Positions 19,288 through 28,019 of a stretch of DNA of 64,000 bases are shown one piece after another. The DNA lies in the NCBI RefSeq assembly GCF_009617585.1, contig NZ_WIXI01000037.1, positions 95,576 to 159,575 of the forward strand. Reading direction: 5' to 3'. Numbering within the stretch: the stretch's first letter is position 1; each line of letters begins with the position of its first letter. The translations under genes and the position numbers were made by a program. This stretch comes from Endobacterium cereale (GTDB lineage Bacteria > Pseudomonadota > Alphaproteobacteria > Rhizobiales > Rhizobiaceae). The notes beneath the pieces were generated by a model that did not search any database, had not been told where the DNA came from, and saw only the letters and a program-made list of their open reading frames with translations.

Positions 19288-19761
19288 ATGACGCAAAAGG
19301 GGATCACTGTCGTTGTCGTTGAAGACGAGGCGCTTGTAAGACTGGATATGGTTATGTCGCTCGAGGACGAGGGGTTCATTGTGCTCGAGGCCTCAAATGC
19401 AGACGACGCCATCGACATTCTGAACGCCCATCCCGAAATCCGCTTGATGTTCACCGATATCGACATGCCGGGCAGCATGGACGGTCTGAAGCTGGCTGCT
19501 GCAGTTCGTGACAGGTGGCCGCCTGTCAAGATCATCGTGGCTTCTGGCCACCGTCAATTGAGCGATGAGCTTTTACCGGTTGAGGGCAAGTTTTTCAGCA
19601 AACCGTACGACCACGGCCGCGTCATCGCGACCATGAGGGATAGCCGTAGCCTAGGTATCTACCGCGCTGGCAGGCCCCATTTTCCGGGCAGCGTTCGAAG
19701 CTGTTCATGGATGAGTTCGCTGGGATTGACCGCCGGACCAGCGTCAATCCAGAGTCCATAA
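19288..19761 (+). CDS. Single-domain response regulator with an atypical C-terminal tail
   Basis: The protein has 157 residues. The receiver is complete: acidic VVEDE, phospho-acceptor D57 in MFTDIDMPG, S in IIVASGH and K in FFSKPYD. It lies 159 bases after the KaiC-coupled HWE kinase on the same strand and probably receives its phosphate. After residue 112 the sequence (SRSLGIYRAGRPHFPGS and on) is low in structure and rich in G, P and S, unlike the short end of normal receivers. It may reflect a lost stop or a frameshift near 19640. The receiver part itself is secure. Confidence 0.87.
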   Translation: MTQKGITVVVVEDEALVRLDMVMSLEDEGFIVLEASNADDAIDILNAHPEIRLMFTDIDMPGSMDGLKLAAAVRDRWPPVKIIVASGHRQLSDELLPVEGKFFSKPYDHGRVIATMRDSRSLGIYRAGRPHFPGSVRSCSWMSSLGLTAGPASIQSP

Positions 19762-19965
19762 GTAAGGCATGTTGGACGGTCCGAGACACCGAACGCAATG
19801 TCTCTGCATTGATGTTGGACCACCGGACGAGACCACCCTTGGTAAACAAGCTCCAACTGACGCCCGCGTGACATACCCGCTTTTTGTTGCACTGCGGTAT
19901 TGGGAATTTGGTAACATATTCCAATGACTCTGCTCCTATCTCGGTAGGGAACCTTGGGGGCAAGG

Positions 19966-20204
19966 ATGAAGAAGAGGATACGGCTGCATCAGGTTCGCGT
20001 CGGGATGTATGTTGAGGAGCTTGAGGGAGCGGATCTTCCGCTTCCGTATCTTGGGCCTGTTGCGTCTCTCTTCGACGTCGACCTTATGATGAACAGTCAT
20101 GCGATCAGTGTCGTTATAAATACGCAGAAGGGCCTGGACGTTGATACCGATCACAAGGAAGTCGTGCTTGATGTGATCGGTTTTGAGTCTGCTCTCGCTT
20201 CAAA
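19966..20204 (+). pseudogene. 5' fragment of an HD-GYP-type gene (DUF3391 part), cut by an IS
   Basis: From the ATG at 19966 (GGGGG site upstream) about 80 codons are open: MKKRIRLHQVRVGMYVEEL, later SVVINTQKGLDVD. This is the N-terminal DUF3391 module that precedes HD-GYP cyclic-di-GMP phosphodiesterase domains. The frame runs into the left inverted repeat of the ISL3-type element at 20205. No HD-GYP domain is found after the element's right end at 21989, so the 3' part is lost rather than merely separated. The fragment has no predicted activity. Confidence 0.75.
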
Positions 20205-21989
20205 GGGGTCTGCCTCACTTTGTGTGGAGATCGGCCAATTGCACGGGCATCATCCGCGCTCTGAGAAGCTCTGCACCCGCCCGGCCATACATGGCGCGCT
20301 TGATCGTCTTCAGTCGGTTGATCTGACCTTCCGCTTGACCATTGCTCCAGGGCAGGTCGATGGCGTTACAGACAGCGTCGATATCGCGGCGGAGGACGCG
20401 GGCAAAGCGGGCCAGGAAAACCAGGCCAGAATGAACGGCATCATCAATCCATTCTTCGAGCCTTGCCGACTTTCGGCTACGAAATATTCCGCGAAACCGC
20501 ATGGAGAAGCTGCGCAAGGTGGCGAACGTCTGGGAGCCTTGTTTAAGGGCGTCCACTTTCCGCTCTTGATTGACGGTCAGCGCCCCGCGCGGCTTGATGC
20601 AAAGAGCAGCGGCGACAACCGGTGAGATCCAGTGACCAGTGTGGGGATCACGCACAGGCGCATTGTCATATACGCAATCGACGAGGCCAGTCCGAGCCGG
20701 CGCCGCATCACCTTTATCCTCATCCTCATCCGCTTCCGGCCTCTCCGACCGGCGCCAGGTTGCCAGGAGACGTTCAAGATTGGAAAAGCTGCCGGTGTAC
20801 CCGCGGTGCTTGATGTCATGAAACAGATGCCGCCCACGGCGGTTGCCGTCCTTCCAACACTGGGTGAGAAAGGCTTCGAAATACAGAGGAGATGTCGGCT
20901 GCAGCGCTCCCCTGCGTCGGTCGGGTGGCGTTTCAAACGTCAGCCATTTCGCGATGCTGCGACGGCCGTATCCTGTGCGACGCGCAATCTCCGAGCAGGT
21001 CAGGCCTTCTTTGCTCAAGGCGTGCACCGTCTCGAACACCTCCTTCCGGGACTGCCTATGTGTCCGTCGAAGCTGATTGCGCAACCGCTTTTCAGGCGCC
21101 TCCTCATGCAAAGCTCGATCGTCATGATCAGTTTCGATGTCCTCGTCTGGCAGCAGTGCTCTGCCTGTAGCTCGGCCGGAGAGGCTCATCTGTTCCTCGA
21201 TCGCAAGACGCAGGTTCTGGAAGAGATGAAAGCGGTCAGCCACCTGAGACGCTTGCGGGGCACCTTCACGAGCAGCCTGCGCATATAGCCCGCATCGATC
21301 TCGACTGACCACCTCAATGGCGGGATGCCGCTTCAACCATTGTGTAACGCTCGCCACGCTACGATCTTCGAGAATGTCCATGACCTTTCGGCGCTCGAGA
21401 TCAACGATGATCGTGCCGTAGCGCCACGATTTCCTCCAACTCCAGTCATCAATGCCAATGATCCTTGCAGGAGGTTCGTCGTCGGCCCGTGAAGCACTCC
21501 GCTTCAAGTGCCGAAGGATGGTGTCGTCGCTGACCGGCATCCCGAGCTGGTTCATCAAGCGCTCTCCCGGGCGTCCGCCTGTGCCGTGACCCAGCAGGGC
21601 CACTATCTTTGTGACCCTCGCTGTCCTGCGCGCGTAGGGCGAGGCAATATCCGGGATCGGGCCCGAGAATGTTCGTCGTTTGCACTGCCGATATGTGCAA
21701 CGCCAGCGGCTCAACCGAAGCCTTACTGTAACTTCATTGCCTTGGATTGGCAGGTCCTGAAGACTGCGGTACGACCAGCCGTGCCGACTAGTGCTATGCC
21801 TCCGGCAATCTGGACAAATGCCCGAGGACGGTCCGCAAGCCGACACAACCCAGTCACCGTCGCCGTTGGTTGCGATGCTTTGCACCTTGATGCCCGGACC
21901 GGGCGACCATTTTGATTTTGTTCTCATGCCCGCCAATAGCGAAGGGCCTGCTAACGATCTGTTAACCACACAAAGTGAGGCAGACCCCT
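20205..21989. mobile_element. Complete ISL3-type insertion sequence (1785 bp)
   Basis: Perfect 23-base inverted repeats (20205-20227 and 21967-21989, outer bases GGGGTCTGCCTC) bound a single transposase gene. The transposase stop codon lies inside the left repeat. ISL3 elements normally make 8-base target duplications, but the flanks (GCTTCAAA on the left, TTAAGTTT on the right) do not match. This fits a deletion or rearrangement after insertion. The element truncates the HD-GYP-type gene and borders the ATPase-protease pair. Confidence 0.9.
20215..21927 (-). CDS. tnpA: ISL3-family transposase
   Basis: The protein has about 570 residues from the ATG at 21927 (MRTKSKWSPGPG); an in-frame start at 21969 would begin within the terminal repeat. 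An N-terminal zinc-finger-like segment (CPDCRRHSTSRHGWSYR) and a helix-turn-helix region lead to the DDE catalytic core: IGIDDWSWRK, SRDRCGLYA and SNGQAEGQINRLK. This is the ISL3 arrangement. The frame is intact, so the element may be active. It cuts and pastes its own ends. Confidence 0.93.
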   Translation of the reverse strand: MRTKSKWSPGPGIKVQSIATNGDGDWVVSACGPSSGICPDCRRHSTSRHGWSYRSLQDLPIQGNEVTVRLRLSRWRCTYRQCKRRTFSGPIPDIASPYARRTARVTKIVALLGHGTGGRPGERLMNQLGMPVSDDTILRHLKRSASRADDEPPARIIGIDDWSWRKSWRYGTIIVDLERRKVMDILEDRSVASVTQWLKRHPAIEVVSRDRCGLYAQAAREGAPQASQVADRFHLFQNLRLAIEEQMSLSGRATGRALLPDEDIETDHDDRALHEEAPEKRLRNQLRRTHRQSRKEVFETVHALSKEGLTCSEIARRTGYGRRSIAKWLTFETPPDRRRGALQPTSPLYFEAFLTQCWKDGNRRGRHLFHDIKHRGYTGSFSNLERLLATWRRSERPEADEDEDKGDAAPARTGLVDCVYDNAPVRDPHTGHWISPVVAAALCIKPRGALTVNQERKVDALKQGSQTFATLRSFSMRFRGIFRSRKSARLEEWIDDAVHSGLVFLARFARVLRRDIDAVCNAIDLPWSNGQAEGQINRLKTIKRAMYGRAGAELLRARMMPVQLADLHTK

Positions 21990-22208
21990 TAAGTTTGAGA
22001 ATCGCCGGTTCGGTTTACGCGGGACAACTCGGATTATAGGAGGAACGGCATCACGTTTGGTGGGTTTCATCCTCGCTGCCAGGGCAGCGAATTCATGTAT
22101 AACCGCTCGAGTTTCGTGGATGCTGCACTAGCGCTTAGAGACTTTGTAAACTATCTACGGTAAGATTCGAGATGTGAACAAACAGGAAACGCAGAAGCAC
22201 CAAAAGTT

Positions 22209-23279
22209 ATGGCACGCAGCGATCTTCTAATATCACTGGTAAGAGCCGGCGCCGCCGGTGACCGGGCGACTTTGAAGTCGACGACCGAAGCTTTGGTCGC
22301 GGATGAGCGTGCGAAAAACCATCACAGTGTCGCCGACCGCCTGGAAAGAGCACTGGCAGCGGTAAACGTGACCCCGCCTGCATTAACTTCGAGTTCTACC
22401 CAGTCCGGATCCGGCAAGGACACGATCCTCGAGCTTGAGCCACGCACCACGCTGGAACAGTTGATGTTGCCACTTCCCGTCGATCAAGGTGGGCGGCAGC
22501 TAATCGAAGAGCATATGCGCTCGGATGTCTTGAGGGCGCATGGCTACGAGCCGCGTCATCGGGTCCTGCTTTCCGGCCCACCTGGTAACGGAAAAACATC
22601 CTTTGCCGAAGCTGTTGCTGAAGGTCTTGGGCTTCCCTTTTTTGTCGTCAGATATGACGCGCTGATTGGCAGCTATCTTGGCGAAACGAATGCTCGTCTG
22701 CGGAAGCTTTTTGACTATGTACGCACGCGACCGAGCGTCCTATTTTTTGATGAATTCGACTCTATCGGTAAGGAGCGCGGCGATACCCACGAAACTGGGG
22801 AAATTAAACGTGTCGTCTCTTTCCTCCTTATGCAGCTCGATCAGCTCCCGAGCTATGTGGTCGTGATCGCTGCGACCAATCATGCCGAGCTCCTTGACCG
22901 CGCAGTTTGGCGCCGCTTTCAGATGCGTCTGAGCTTTCCTGCGCCTGATCGCCAGCGTATCGAAGGCTTTCTCAATAAGATTATCGCACAATGGCCTGAT
23001 CTTCCTAAAGCGACGTCGAAGACTATAAGTGGAAAACTAGGCCCCGTTAGCTTCGCTGAGGCTTTGGATTTCTGCCAGAACGTGCGAAGAAGGCAAATAC
23101 TCGGCTTGGGAGAAATGTCGGTTGATGACGCATTGCGTTCAGAACTTGACCTCTGGGCAACACGTGTGGGACCGGAAATTTTGAATGGCGAGCGATCCGA
23201 ACAGACCGATGCTGAGGCTGCGCCCAAGCGCGCCCGCCCAAAGACAACCAGGCAGACAGGCAAACATCCAAAGACCTGA
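22209..23279 (+). CDS. AAA+ ATPase, partner of an S8 protease
   Basis: The protein has 356 residues. A helical N-terminal part (about 1-95) precedes an AAA+ module with Walker A GPPGNGKT (123-130), Walker B LFFDEFD (178-184), sensor-1 AATN (221-224) and an arginine pair in AVWRRF (235-236). It resembles the FtsH/proteasome-type AAA branch but has no protease domain of its own. The tail is rich in R, K and T. The S8 protease gene begins inside its last 95 bases in another frame, so the two are expected to be coupled and to act together, the ATPase perhaps loading or gating the protease (inference). The ISL3 element ends 219 bases upstream. Confidence 0.9.
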   Translation: MARSDLLISLVRAGAAGDRATLKSTTEALVADERAKNHHSVADRLERALAAVNVTPPALTSSSTQSGSGKDTILELEPRTTLEQLMLPLPVDQGGRQLIEEHMRSDVLRAHGYEPRHRVLLSGPPGNGKTSFAEAVAEGLGLPFFVVRYDALIGSYLGETNARLRKLFDYVRTRPSVLFFDEFDSIGKERGDTHETGEIKRVVSFLLMQLDQLPSYVVVIAATNHAELLDRAVWRRFQMRLSFPAPDRQRIEGFLNKIIAQWPDLPKATSKTISGKLGPVSFAEALDFCQNVRRRQILGLGEMSVDDALRSELDLWATRVGPEILNGERSEQTDAEAAPKRARPKTTRQTGKHPKT

Positions 23280-25716
23280 GCCCTTTCCAAAGCAGAGGCA
23301 GGAACAGGAGTTTACGCCCAAGTTCACGCGGTTAGCACAGCTTCTCCAGCGTGACCCGACCGGATTATCGCTGCGCGCCGATCCTACTGCCCTTGCGCCT
23401 GAGCGTCTTCTTGTTTTTGAAGTGAAAGGTGACGTTGCCAACTTCGCCCGCGCGGTAAATCGTGTTCCCGGCCTGGAGTTGATCGACGAGGAAGAGCTGC
23501 CGAGTGACGAGGATAAGGCTCCCTTCGCATATCTCCTCGTACCAGACCTCACCGCACTTCGTCAGATTCTGTCACTATGGGGCACCTGGGTTTCAGTTGG
23601 AGAACTAGCGGAAGGGTATGCGCCATGGCGCGATGTCTTTGCCTGCCTGAGAGATCTCAGGGTGTGGGGACCAGCTGACCGAGTACAGCCACTGGATGCC
23701 GGAATTCTTGAGGATGAAGTCGACGGCCTCAATGACGCCGATCTCGTCACTGTCGAGATAGAGCTTATCTATCGTGCTCATGCCAGCGTGGGAGTCGCGG
23801 CCGAGAATGCTGTAGTACATGCGATCGCTCAAGTAGGCGGCGTTGCCGTACATCGCGCTCGCATAGACGACATCGCCTATCATGCAGTTCTTGCTCGAAT
23901 TCCAGCTGCCTCGATCCGCATGTTGATCGCTGGTGTGCCCGGAAGCCTGGCGTATGTTGAACCGATCATGCATATTCGCCCGCAGAGCGTAGTAACCGGC
24001 ATCGAGGCGAACGACAGTCTCGCTCCTTCCTCGCCGGCTTCTGAACCTCCTGTAAGCGACGCCGCGATCCTGGCATTGCTCGATGGGGTTCCAGTCGCCG
24101 CCCATCCACTACTACGGAGGCATTTGAACGTCGAGGACCATTTCGGTCTAGAACCCGACGCGCTGGTTGCTCAACGTGTGCATGGTTCCGCAATGGCTTC
24201 CCTGATCGTTCATGGAGACAGGAACCGCCCTGAGCCTCCTCTGCCGCGACAGGTTCACTGCATACCTGTCATGGGTAACTCTGACAGATTTCCTCCGGAC
24301 CGGTTGATCGTTGATTTGATCTATCAGGCAGTTTTGCAAATGCGTGGAGGAGCCCAGCCGTCGGCGCCGTGGGTCATTATCGTCAATATCTCGCTCGGAA
24401 ATCTGCGGCGTCCTTTTCACGGTCAACTATCGCCCTGGGCGCGACTGCTTGATCGTCTCGCTTATCGTTTCGGCCTCCTTTTCCTGGTAAGCGCGGGCAA
24501 TGTGATCGGGAGTTTTCATGTTCCTGCCTTCGACAATCGCATAGCGTTCGAGGACGCAACCGCCGCTGCGCGAGCAGAGGGCGTTGTCAATGCCCTTGCA
24601 GCAATCGTAGCCGACAGGCGGCTTCTCTCACCGTCGGAGACAATCAACGGGCTGACGATTGGTGGACGAAATCTCGATTGGGTTTCGCAGGCCGACCGCG
24701 CGTCGGCGAGAGCAAACGTTAACCCATTCACAGACCTTGATACGGCCAACCCTTCAAGCGCCCTTGGTCCGGGTTTTGCCGATTCGGTGAAGCCAGACAT
24801 ACTCATGCCGGCCGCGCGCGAACATCTTCGTGTCATTGGCGGCGGCGGAGGTGTCACCGTCAGTCCTGCTGGTCCGGCGCGGGGTGCTGGCCTGAAGGTC
24901 GCGGCACCACCACGGCCAGGCATCGAAGGAGCTGAGGCTTTCACGAACGGGACGAGTGCGGCAACTGCGCTTGCTTCTCGCACAGCTCATCGCATCCACG
25001 ATGCTCTTGAGCAGGCTTACGGCCAAGAGTTCTTGCAGTTGCAAGGTGTGCATCGCGCTGTTTTGATCAAAGCATTGCTCGTGCATCCCGCCCGTTGGCC
25101 CTCTGAAGCTGCCGTTCTGGTGAAGAGATTGCTCGGACCAGTCGGAAAGGGGCAAGCTCCTCGCCAAAAAGATAACATCCGAAGGTTCTTTGGGTACGGC
25201 GTCTATGAGGCTGATGACGCGGTCGCTTGTGCAGCTGACCGCGCGACCTTCTGGTGTGTGGGAAATCTGGGTCGAGAACGTGTTGTCGATGTGGTGGTGC
25301 CGATACCAGTTGCAATGGGTGGGCAGGCCCGACCCCATTCCATCTCTGCGACACTTGCGTGGTTCACGCCAGTTCTACCCGGACGCAAGTCTTACCGGTC
25401 CGTCAGGATGAAGATACTCGAGCCCGGGCAACTTGATGGACTGGCTGTCGCAGGTCATGGTACGCAGCCCGACATGAACCAGACCAATCGTGGAACCGTC
25501 TTCACCCGCCAGTGGAGCGGCGATCGAGCGGCCGTAGTGACAGACGGCATGACGATAACACTCCAGGTTCAGCGCGATCCCGACCAAGGTGCTTCTGTCG
25601 ATGAGGAAGTGCCTTTCGGGTTGGCGGTTTCACTTGAAATGCCGGGTGAGTTGCGCCTCTACGATCAGGTTCGAACACGCCTGCAGCCGAGGCCCCCACA
25701 GCGCGCAATCCCGTAG
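23185..25716 (+). CDS. Large subtilisin-like (S8) serine protease, partner of the AAA+ ATPase
   Basis: The protein has 843 residues and no signal peptide, so it should act in the cytoplasm. A basic, proline-rich N-terminus and a roughly 230-residue N-terminal domain precede the S8 fold. The triad is visible as D300 (LALLDGV), H333 (VHGSAMASL) and S591 (NGTSAA), with oxyanion N439 in VSAGN. A C-terminal beta-rich domain follows (about 680-830). The first 31 codons overlap the ATPase gene. S8 proteases paired with AAA+ ATPases recur in bacteria without an assigned role. Position next to an IS suggests transfer. A defence or regulated-proteolysis function is an inference. Confidence 0.9.
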   Translation: MASDPNRPMLRLRPSAPAQRQPGRQANIQRPEPFPKQRQEQEFTPKFTRLAQLLQRDPTGLSLRADPTALAPERLLVFEVKGDVANFARAVNRVPGLELIDEEELPSDEDKAPFAYLLVPDLTALRQILSLWGTWVSVGELAEGYAPWRDVFACLRDLRVWGPADRVQPLDAGILEDEVDGLNDADLVTVEIELIYRAHASVGVAAENAVVHAIAQVGGVAVHRARIDDIAYHAVLARIPAASIRMLIAGVPGSLAYVEPIMHIRPQSVVTGIEANDSLAPSSPASEPPVSDAAILALLDGVPVAAHPLLRRHLNVEDHFGLEPDALVAQRVHGSAMASLIVHGDRNRPEPPLPRQVHCIPVMGNSDRFPPDRLIVDLIYQAVLQMRGGAQPSAPWVIIVNISLGNLRRPFHGQLSPWARLLDRLAYRFGLLFLVSAGNVIGSFHVPAFDNRIAFEDATAAARAEGVVNALAAIVADRRLLSPSETINGLTIGGRNLDWVSQADRASARANVNPFTDLDTANPSSALGPGFADSVKPDILMPAAREHLRVIGGGGGVTVSPAGPARGAGLKVAAPPRPGIEGAEAFTNGTSAATALASRTAHRIHDALEQAYGQEFLQLQGVHRAVLIKALLVHPARWPSEAAVLVKRLLGPVGKGQAPRQKDNIRRFFGYGVYEADDAVACAADRATFWCVGNLGRERVVDVVVPIPVAMGGQARPHSISATLAWFTPVLPGRKSYRSVRMKILEPGQLDGLAVAGHGTQPDMNQTNRGTVFTRQWSGDRAAVVTDGMTITLQVQRDPDQGASVDEEVPFGLAVSLEMPGELRLYDQVRTRLQPRPPQRAIP

Positions 25717-25925
25717 CGAATGGTCGAAGTCGTTCGCTTATGGTACCAATTCTGCACCGAAGCTGCCGGTGACTGGGATTGTAGGGTGTTTTCAATTGGT
25801 TGAGATTTCGAAATGGCGGGTCGTTGGTTCGGCTCCCCTCAAGGCGCAAGATTTGCGAAGCGCATAGCCGCCAGCACGAGCTGGTTGGCGCGAACGCACC
25901 GCGTCAAGCCCGCAAATCATGGCCC

Positions 25926-26381
25926 CTAGGTCAGAGGCGGCTCATCTTTCGCGGAGGTCCAGCGATTAGGCCCACCCGCCAAAACCTCCTTCTGGGACCG
26001 AGGTCTGCAGTTTCCCGTGTCGCAGGTAATGCCATGCAACGCCTGAAGCCTCTCGCCCCATCCGCACATGCTAACCAGTAGCGGCTCCAATGAGAACCCG
26101 AGCTCCGTGAGTTCGTACTCTACCTTGGGCGGCACTTCGGGGTAAATAGTTCGGCTGATGATGCCGTCGGCCTCTAACTCCCTCAATTGAAGCGTGATCA
26201 TTCGCGGCGTCGCTGCAGGAGTGAGACGACAGATTGCGTTAAATCTCATTTTGCCGTCGAGCAAATGAAACAGAATGACGGGCTTCCAGATGCCACCGAT
26301 GACCGAGATCGTCGCCTCTACAGCGCATCCCGTTTTCGATGCTGCGCGGCGCGTCCGCTTCATGGGGGTACTATCATTCAT
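25926..26381 (-). CDS. HxlR-family transcriptional regulator
   Basis: The protein has 151 residues. The winged-helix core is clear: CAVEATISVIGGIWKPVILF, LDGKMRFNAICRLTPAATPRM, then LRELEADGIISRTIYPEVPPKVEY, all typical of HxlR. These regulators bind as dimers and often respond to aldehydes, quinones or disulfide stress. The divergent NmrA-like gene begins 136 bases away and is the likely target. A 22-base inverted repeat covers the start codon and could be an autoregulatory operator. The C-terminal 25 residues are variable. It is of normal length. Confidence 0.92.
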   Translation of the reverse strand: MNDSTPMKRTRRAASKTGCAVEATISVIGGIWKPVILFHLLDGKMRFNAICRLTPAATPRMITLQLRELEADGIISRTIYPEVPPKVEYELTELGFSLEPLLVSMCGWGERLQALHGITCDTGNCRPRSQKEVLAGGPNRWTSAKDEPPLT

Positions 26382-26389
26382 GATACTAC
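26368..26389. promoter_or_regulatory. Inverted repeat over the HxlR start codon, candidate operator
   Basis: GTACTATCAT (26368-26377) and ATGATACTAC (26380-26389) pair with nine of ten matches around two bases. HxlR-type proteins bind dyad sites in the promoter between divergent genes. A second GTACGTAC palindrome lies at 26401-26408. Binding is inferred from position and symmetry only. Confidence 0.42.
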
Positions 26390-26516
26390 ATGCTCTCTTT
26401 GTACGTACTTACTGAGCAAGCAGCTTACCTTTATGTAGTTCACTTGGAAAGACGGATGCACCGAAACCAGAGTGCCTGTTTCCAATGGCTGAACCTACAC
26501 AAGGAACTGAGTATTG

Positions 26517-27470
26517 ATGCCTCAAGAACAAAAACCGCTAATTTCGGTTGTCGGCGCAACCAGCAAACAGGGCCGAAGCGTTGCGATGACGCTCCTCAAA
26601 AGCAACCAATATCGGGTCCGCGCTCTGACCAGAAACCCCGCTTCGGCGGCAGCCCGTCGTCTGGCTGATCTGGGGGCGGAAATCGTTGTCGCGCCACTCG
26701 GTCTCGGGCATCAGAAGGAACTGGTTACGGCATTTCACGGTGCCGACGGTGCTTATCTGATGACTCCCCAGCTGGTACCTCAAGACAATGCCGAACTTGC
26801 GCTTGGCAAACAGCTTGCCGATGCAGCAGTCGAGGCCGGCGTAGGCCACATTGTTTTTTCCACTCTAGAGAATGTCGACAGAATTACCGCAGGTAAAAAA
26901 TTTACGCCGCACTTCACCGACAAGGCGCTGGTTGCTGAGTACATTCGCACTTTGCCTGTTACGCATTCGTTCGTATCGCTTGCATTCTTCTACACGAACC
27001 TACTCGAGTATTACGTTCCCCAGATGGAAGGGGACACGCTCCTGATGCCAATTTACCTCCCGGAAGACTGCCGTGCACCGTTTGTCGATCCGACGACGGC
27101 GACGGGACCAGCTGTGCTCGCTGTATTGTCTGACCCGGACACGTTCAAGGGTAAGACACTTCCGATCGTGGGTGACATCATTTCACCTCGCGAAATGGTT
27201 GAAACGTTTCAGCGAGTAACGGGCATCAGGGCCGAATACCGCAGCGCCTTCAAGCGTGAGGAACTCCTGCATTACTTTCCTGGTTTCGGTGCCAACGATC
27301 TCCTCGGGCAGGAACTGATCGGAATGGTCGAATATGCCGTAGAATATGGTTACTTTGGCAAGGAACACGATTTGGAATGGAGCCGGCGCTTGGACCCGGA
27401 GACGCTCTCCTGGGAAAAGTTCCTTCAAACCTCGGGATGGCGCGGCGGTAAGCGTCAGTTTGGGCTTTGA
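26517..27470 (+). CDS. NmrA-like NAD(P)-binding protein
   Basis: The protein has 317 residues from the ATG at 26517, with AAGGA about 11 bases upstream. The nucleotide site VVGATSKQGRSVA is the GxxGxxG form of atypical short-chain dehydrogenases. HIVFSTLENVDRITAGKKF and TLPVTHSFVSLAFFYTN resemble NmrA/HSCARG redox sensors and related quinone reductases. The usual YxxxK catalytic pair is not evident, so it could sense the NADPH/NADP ratio or act as a reductase. It is divergent from the HxlR gene, the normal arrangement for such pairs. Confidence 0.88.
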   Translation: MPQEQKPLISVVGATSKQGRSVAMTLLKSNQYRVRALTRNPASAAARRLADLGAEIVVAPLGLGHQKELVTAFHGADGAYLMTPQLVPQDNAELALGKQLADAAVEAGVGHIVFSTLENVDRITAGKKFTPHFTDKALVAEYIRTLPVTHSFVSLAFFYTNLLEYYVPQMEGDTLLMPIYLPEDCRAPFVDPTTATGPAVLAVLSDPDTFKGKTLPIVGDIISPREMVETFQRVTGIRAEYRSAFKREELLHYFPGFGANDLLGQELIGMVEYAVEYGYFGKEHDLEWSRRLDPETLSWEKFLQTSGWRGGKRQFGL

Positions 27471-27600
27471 CAAACCTTTATGCCGACATCGGGAAATCTT
27501 ATCCCGCCTAGTCAAAAAGCCCGGCCTCGCCGCAATTCTCGCCGCCGGCCGACCGTTGCTTAAACTCATAAATCAACTCCACCTAACATTGGGAAACGAA

Positions 27601-27999
27601 ATGAGCGTTGAAGACAACAAGCGCGTCGTGCGCGAGTTCTGCGACCACTTCAAGAAGTCGAATGCCAACGGTCTGATCGATGCGATGACAGACGATGCCA
27701 CCTGGTGGGTCAACGGCAAGCCGCACCTCTTTCCGTCGTCGGGCACGAGAACTAAAGAGGATGCCGCAAAAATGTTCCGTAACATGTTTTCAGCCTATAC
27801 CGACGGCCTTGATATGCAGATCGTCAGCGTTATCGGCGAAGGCGACATCGTGGCAGCCGAAACGCGTTCACACGCTACGACGAAAACCGGGAAGGTGTAC
27901 GAAAACGAGTACGCATTTCTGTTCACCATCAGGGACGGCAAGATCGCAAAGGTGCGCGAATACACCGACTTGCTTCACGTTCTGGAAGTGTTCGGTTGA
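27601..27999 (+). CDS. SnoaL-like (NTF2-fold) protein
   Basis: The protein has 132 residues. MSVEDNKRVVREFCDHFKKSN with LIDAMTDDATWWVNG is the start of SnoaL/ketosteroid-isomerase-like NTF2 folds, and the ending FLFTIRDGKIAKVREYTDLLH is the conserved last strands. Such proteins isomerise or cyclise small hydrophobic compounds, or only bind them. It follows the NmrA-like gene by 130 bases on the same strand. Immediately after its stop a degraded dehydrogenase fragment begins. Confidence 0.87.
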   Translation: MSVEDNKRVVREFCDHFKKSNANGLIDAMTDDATWWVNGKPHLFPSSGTRTKEDAAKMFRNMFSAYTDGLDMQIVSVIGEGDIVAAETRSHATTKTGKVYENEYAFLFTIRDGKIAKVREYTDLLHVLEVFG

Positions 28000-28019
28000 T
28001 CGGGCCGCGCGCCCTAGGT

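Noticed and set aside
25805..25850. tRNA 3'-half-like sequence (GGTTCGGCTCC) after the protease gene
   Set aside because: The arms flanking the loop do not pair and no acceptor stem or 5' half was found, so neither a tRNA nor an attachment site can be claimed.
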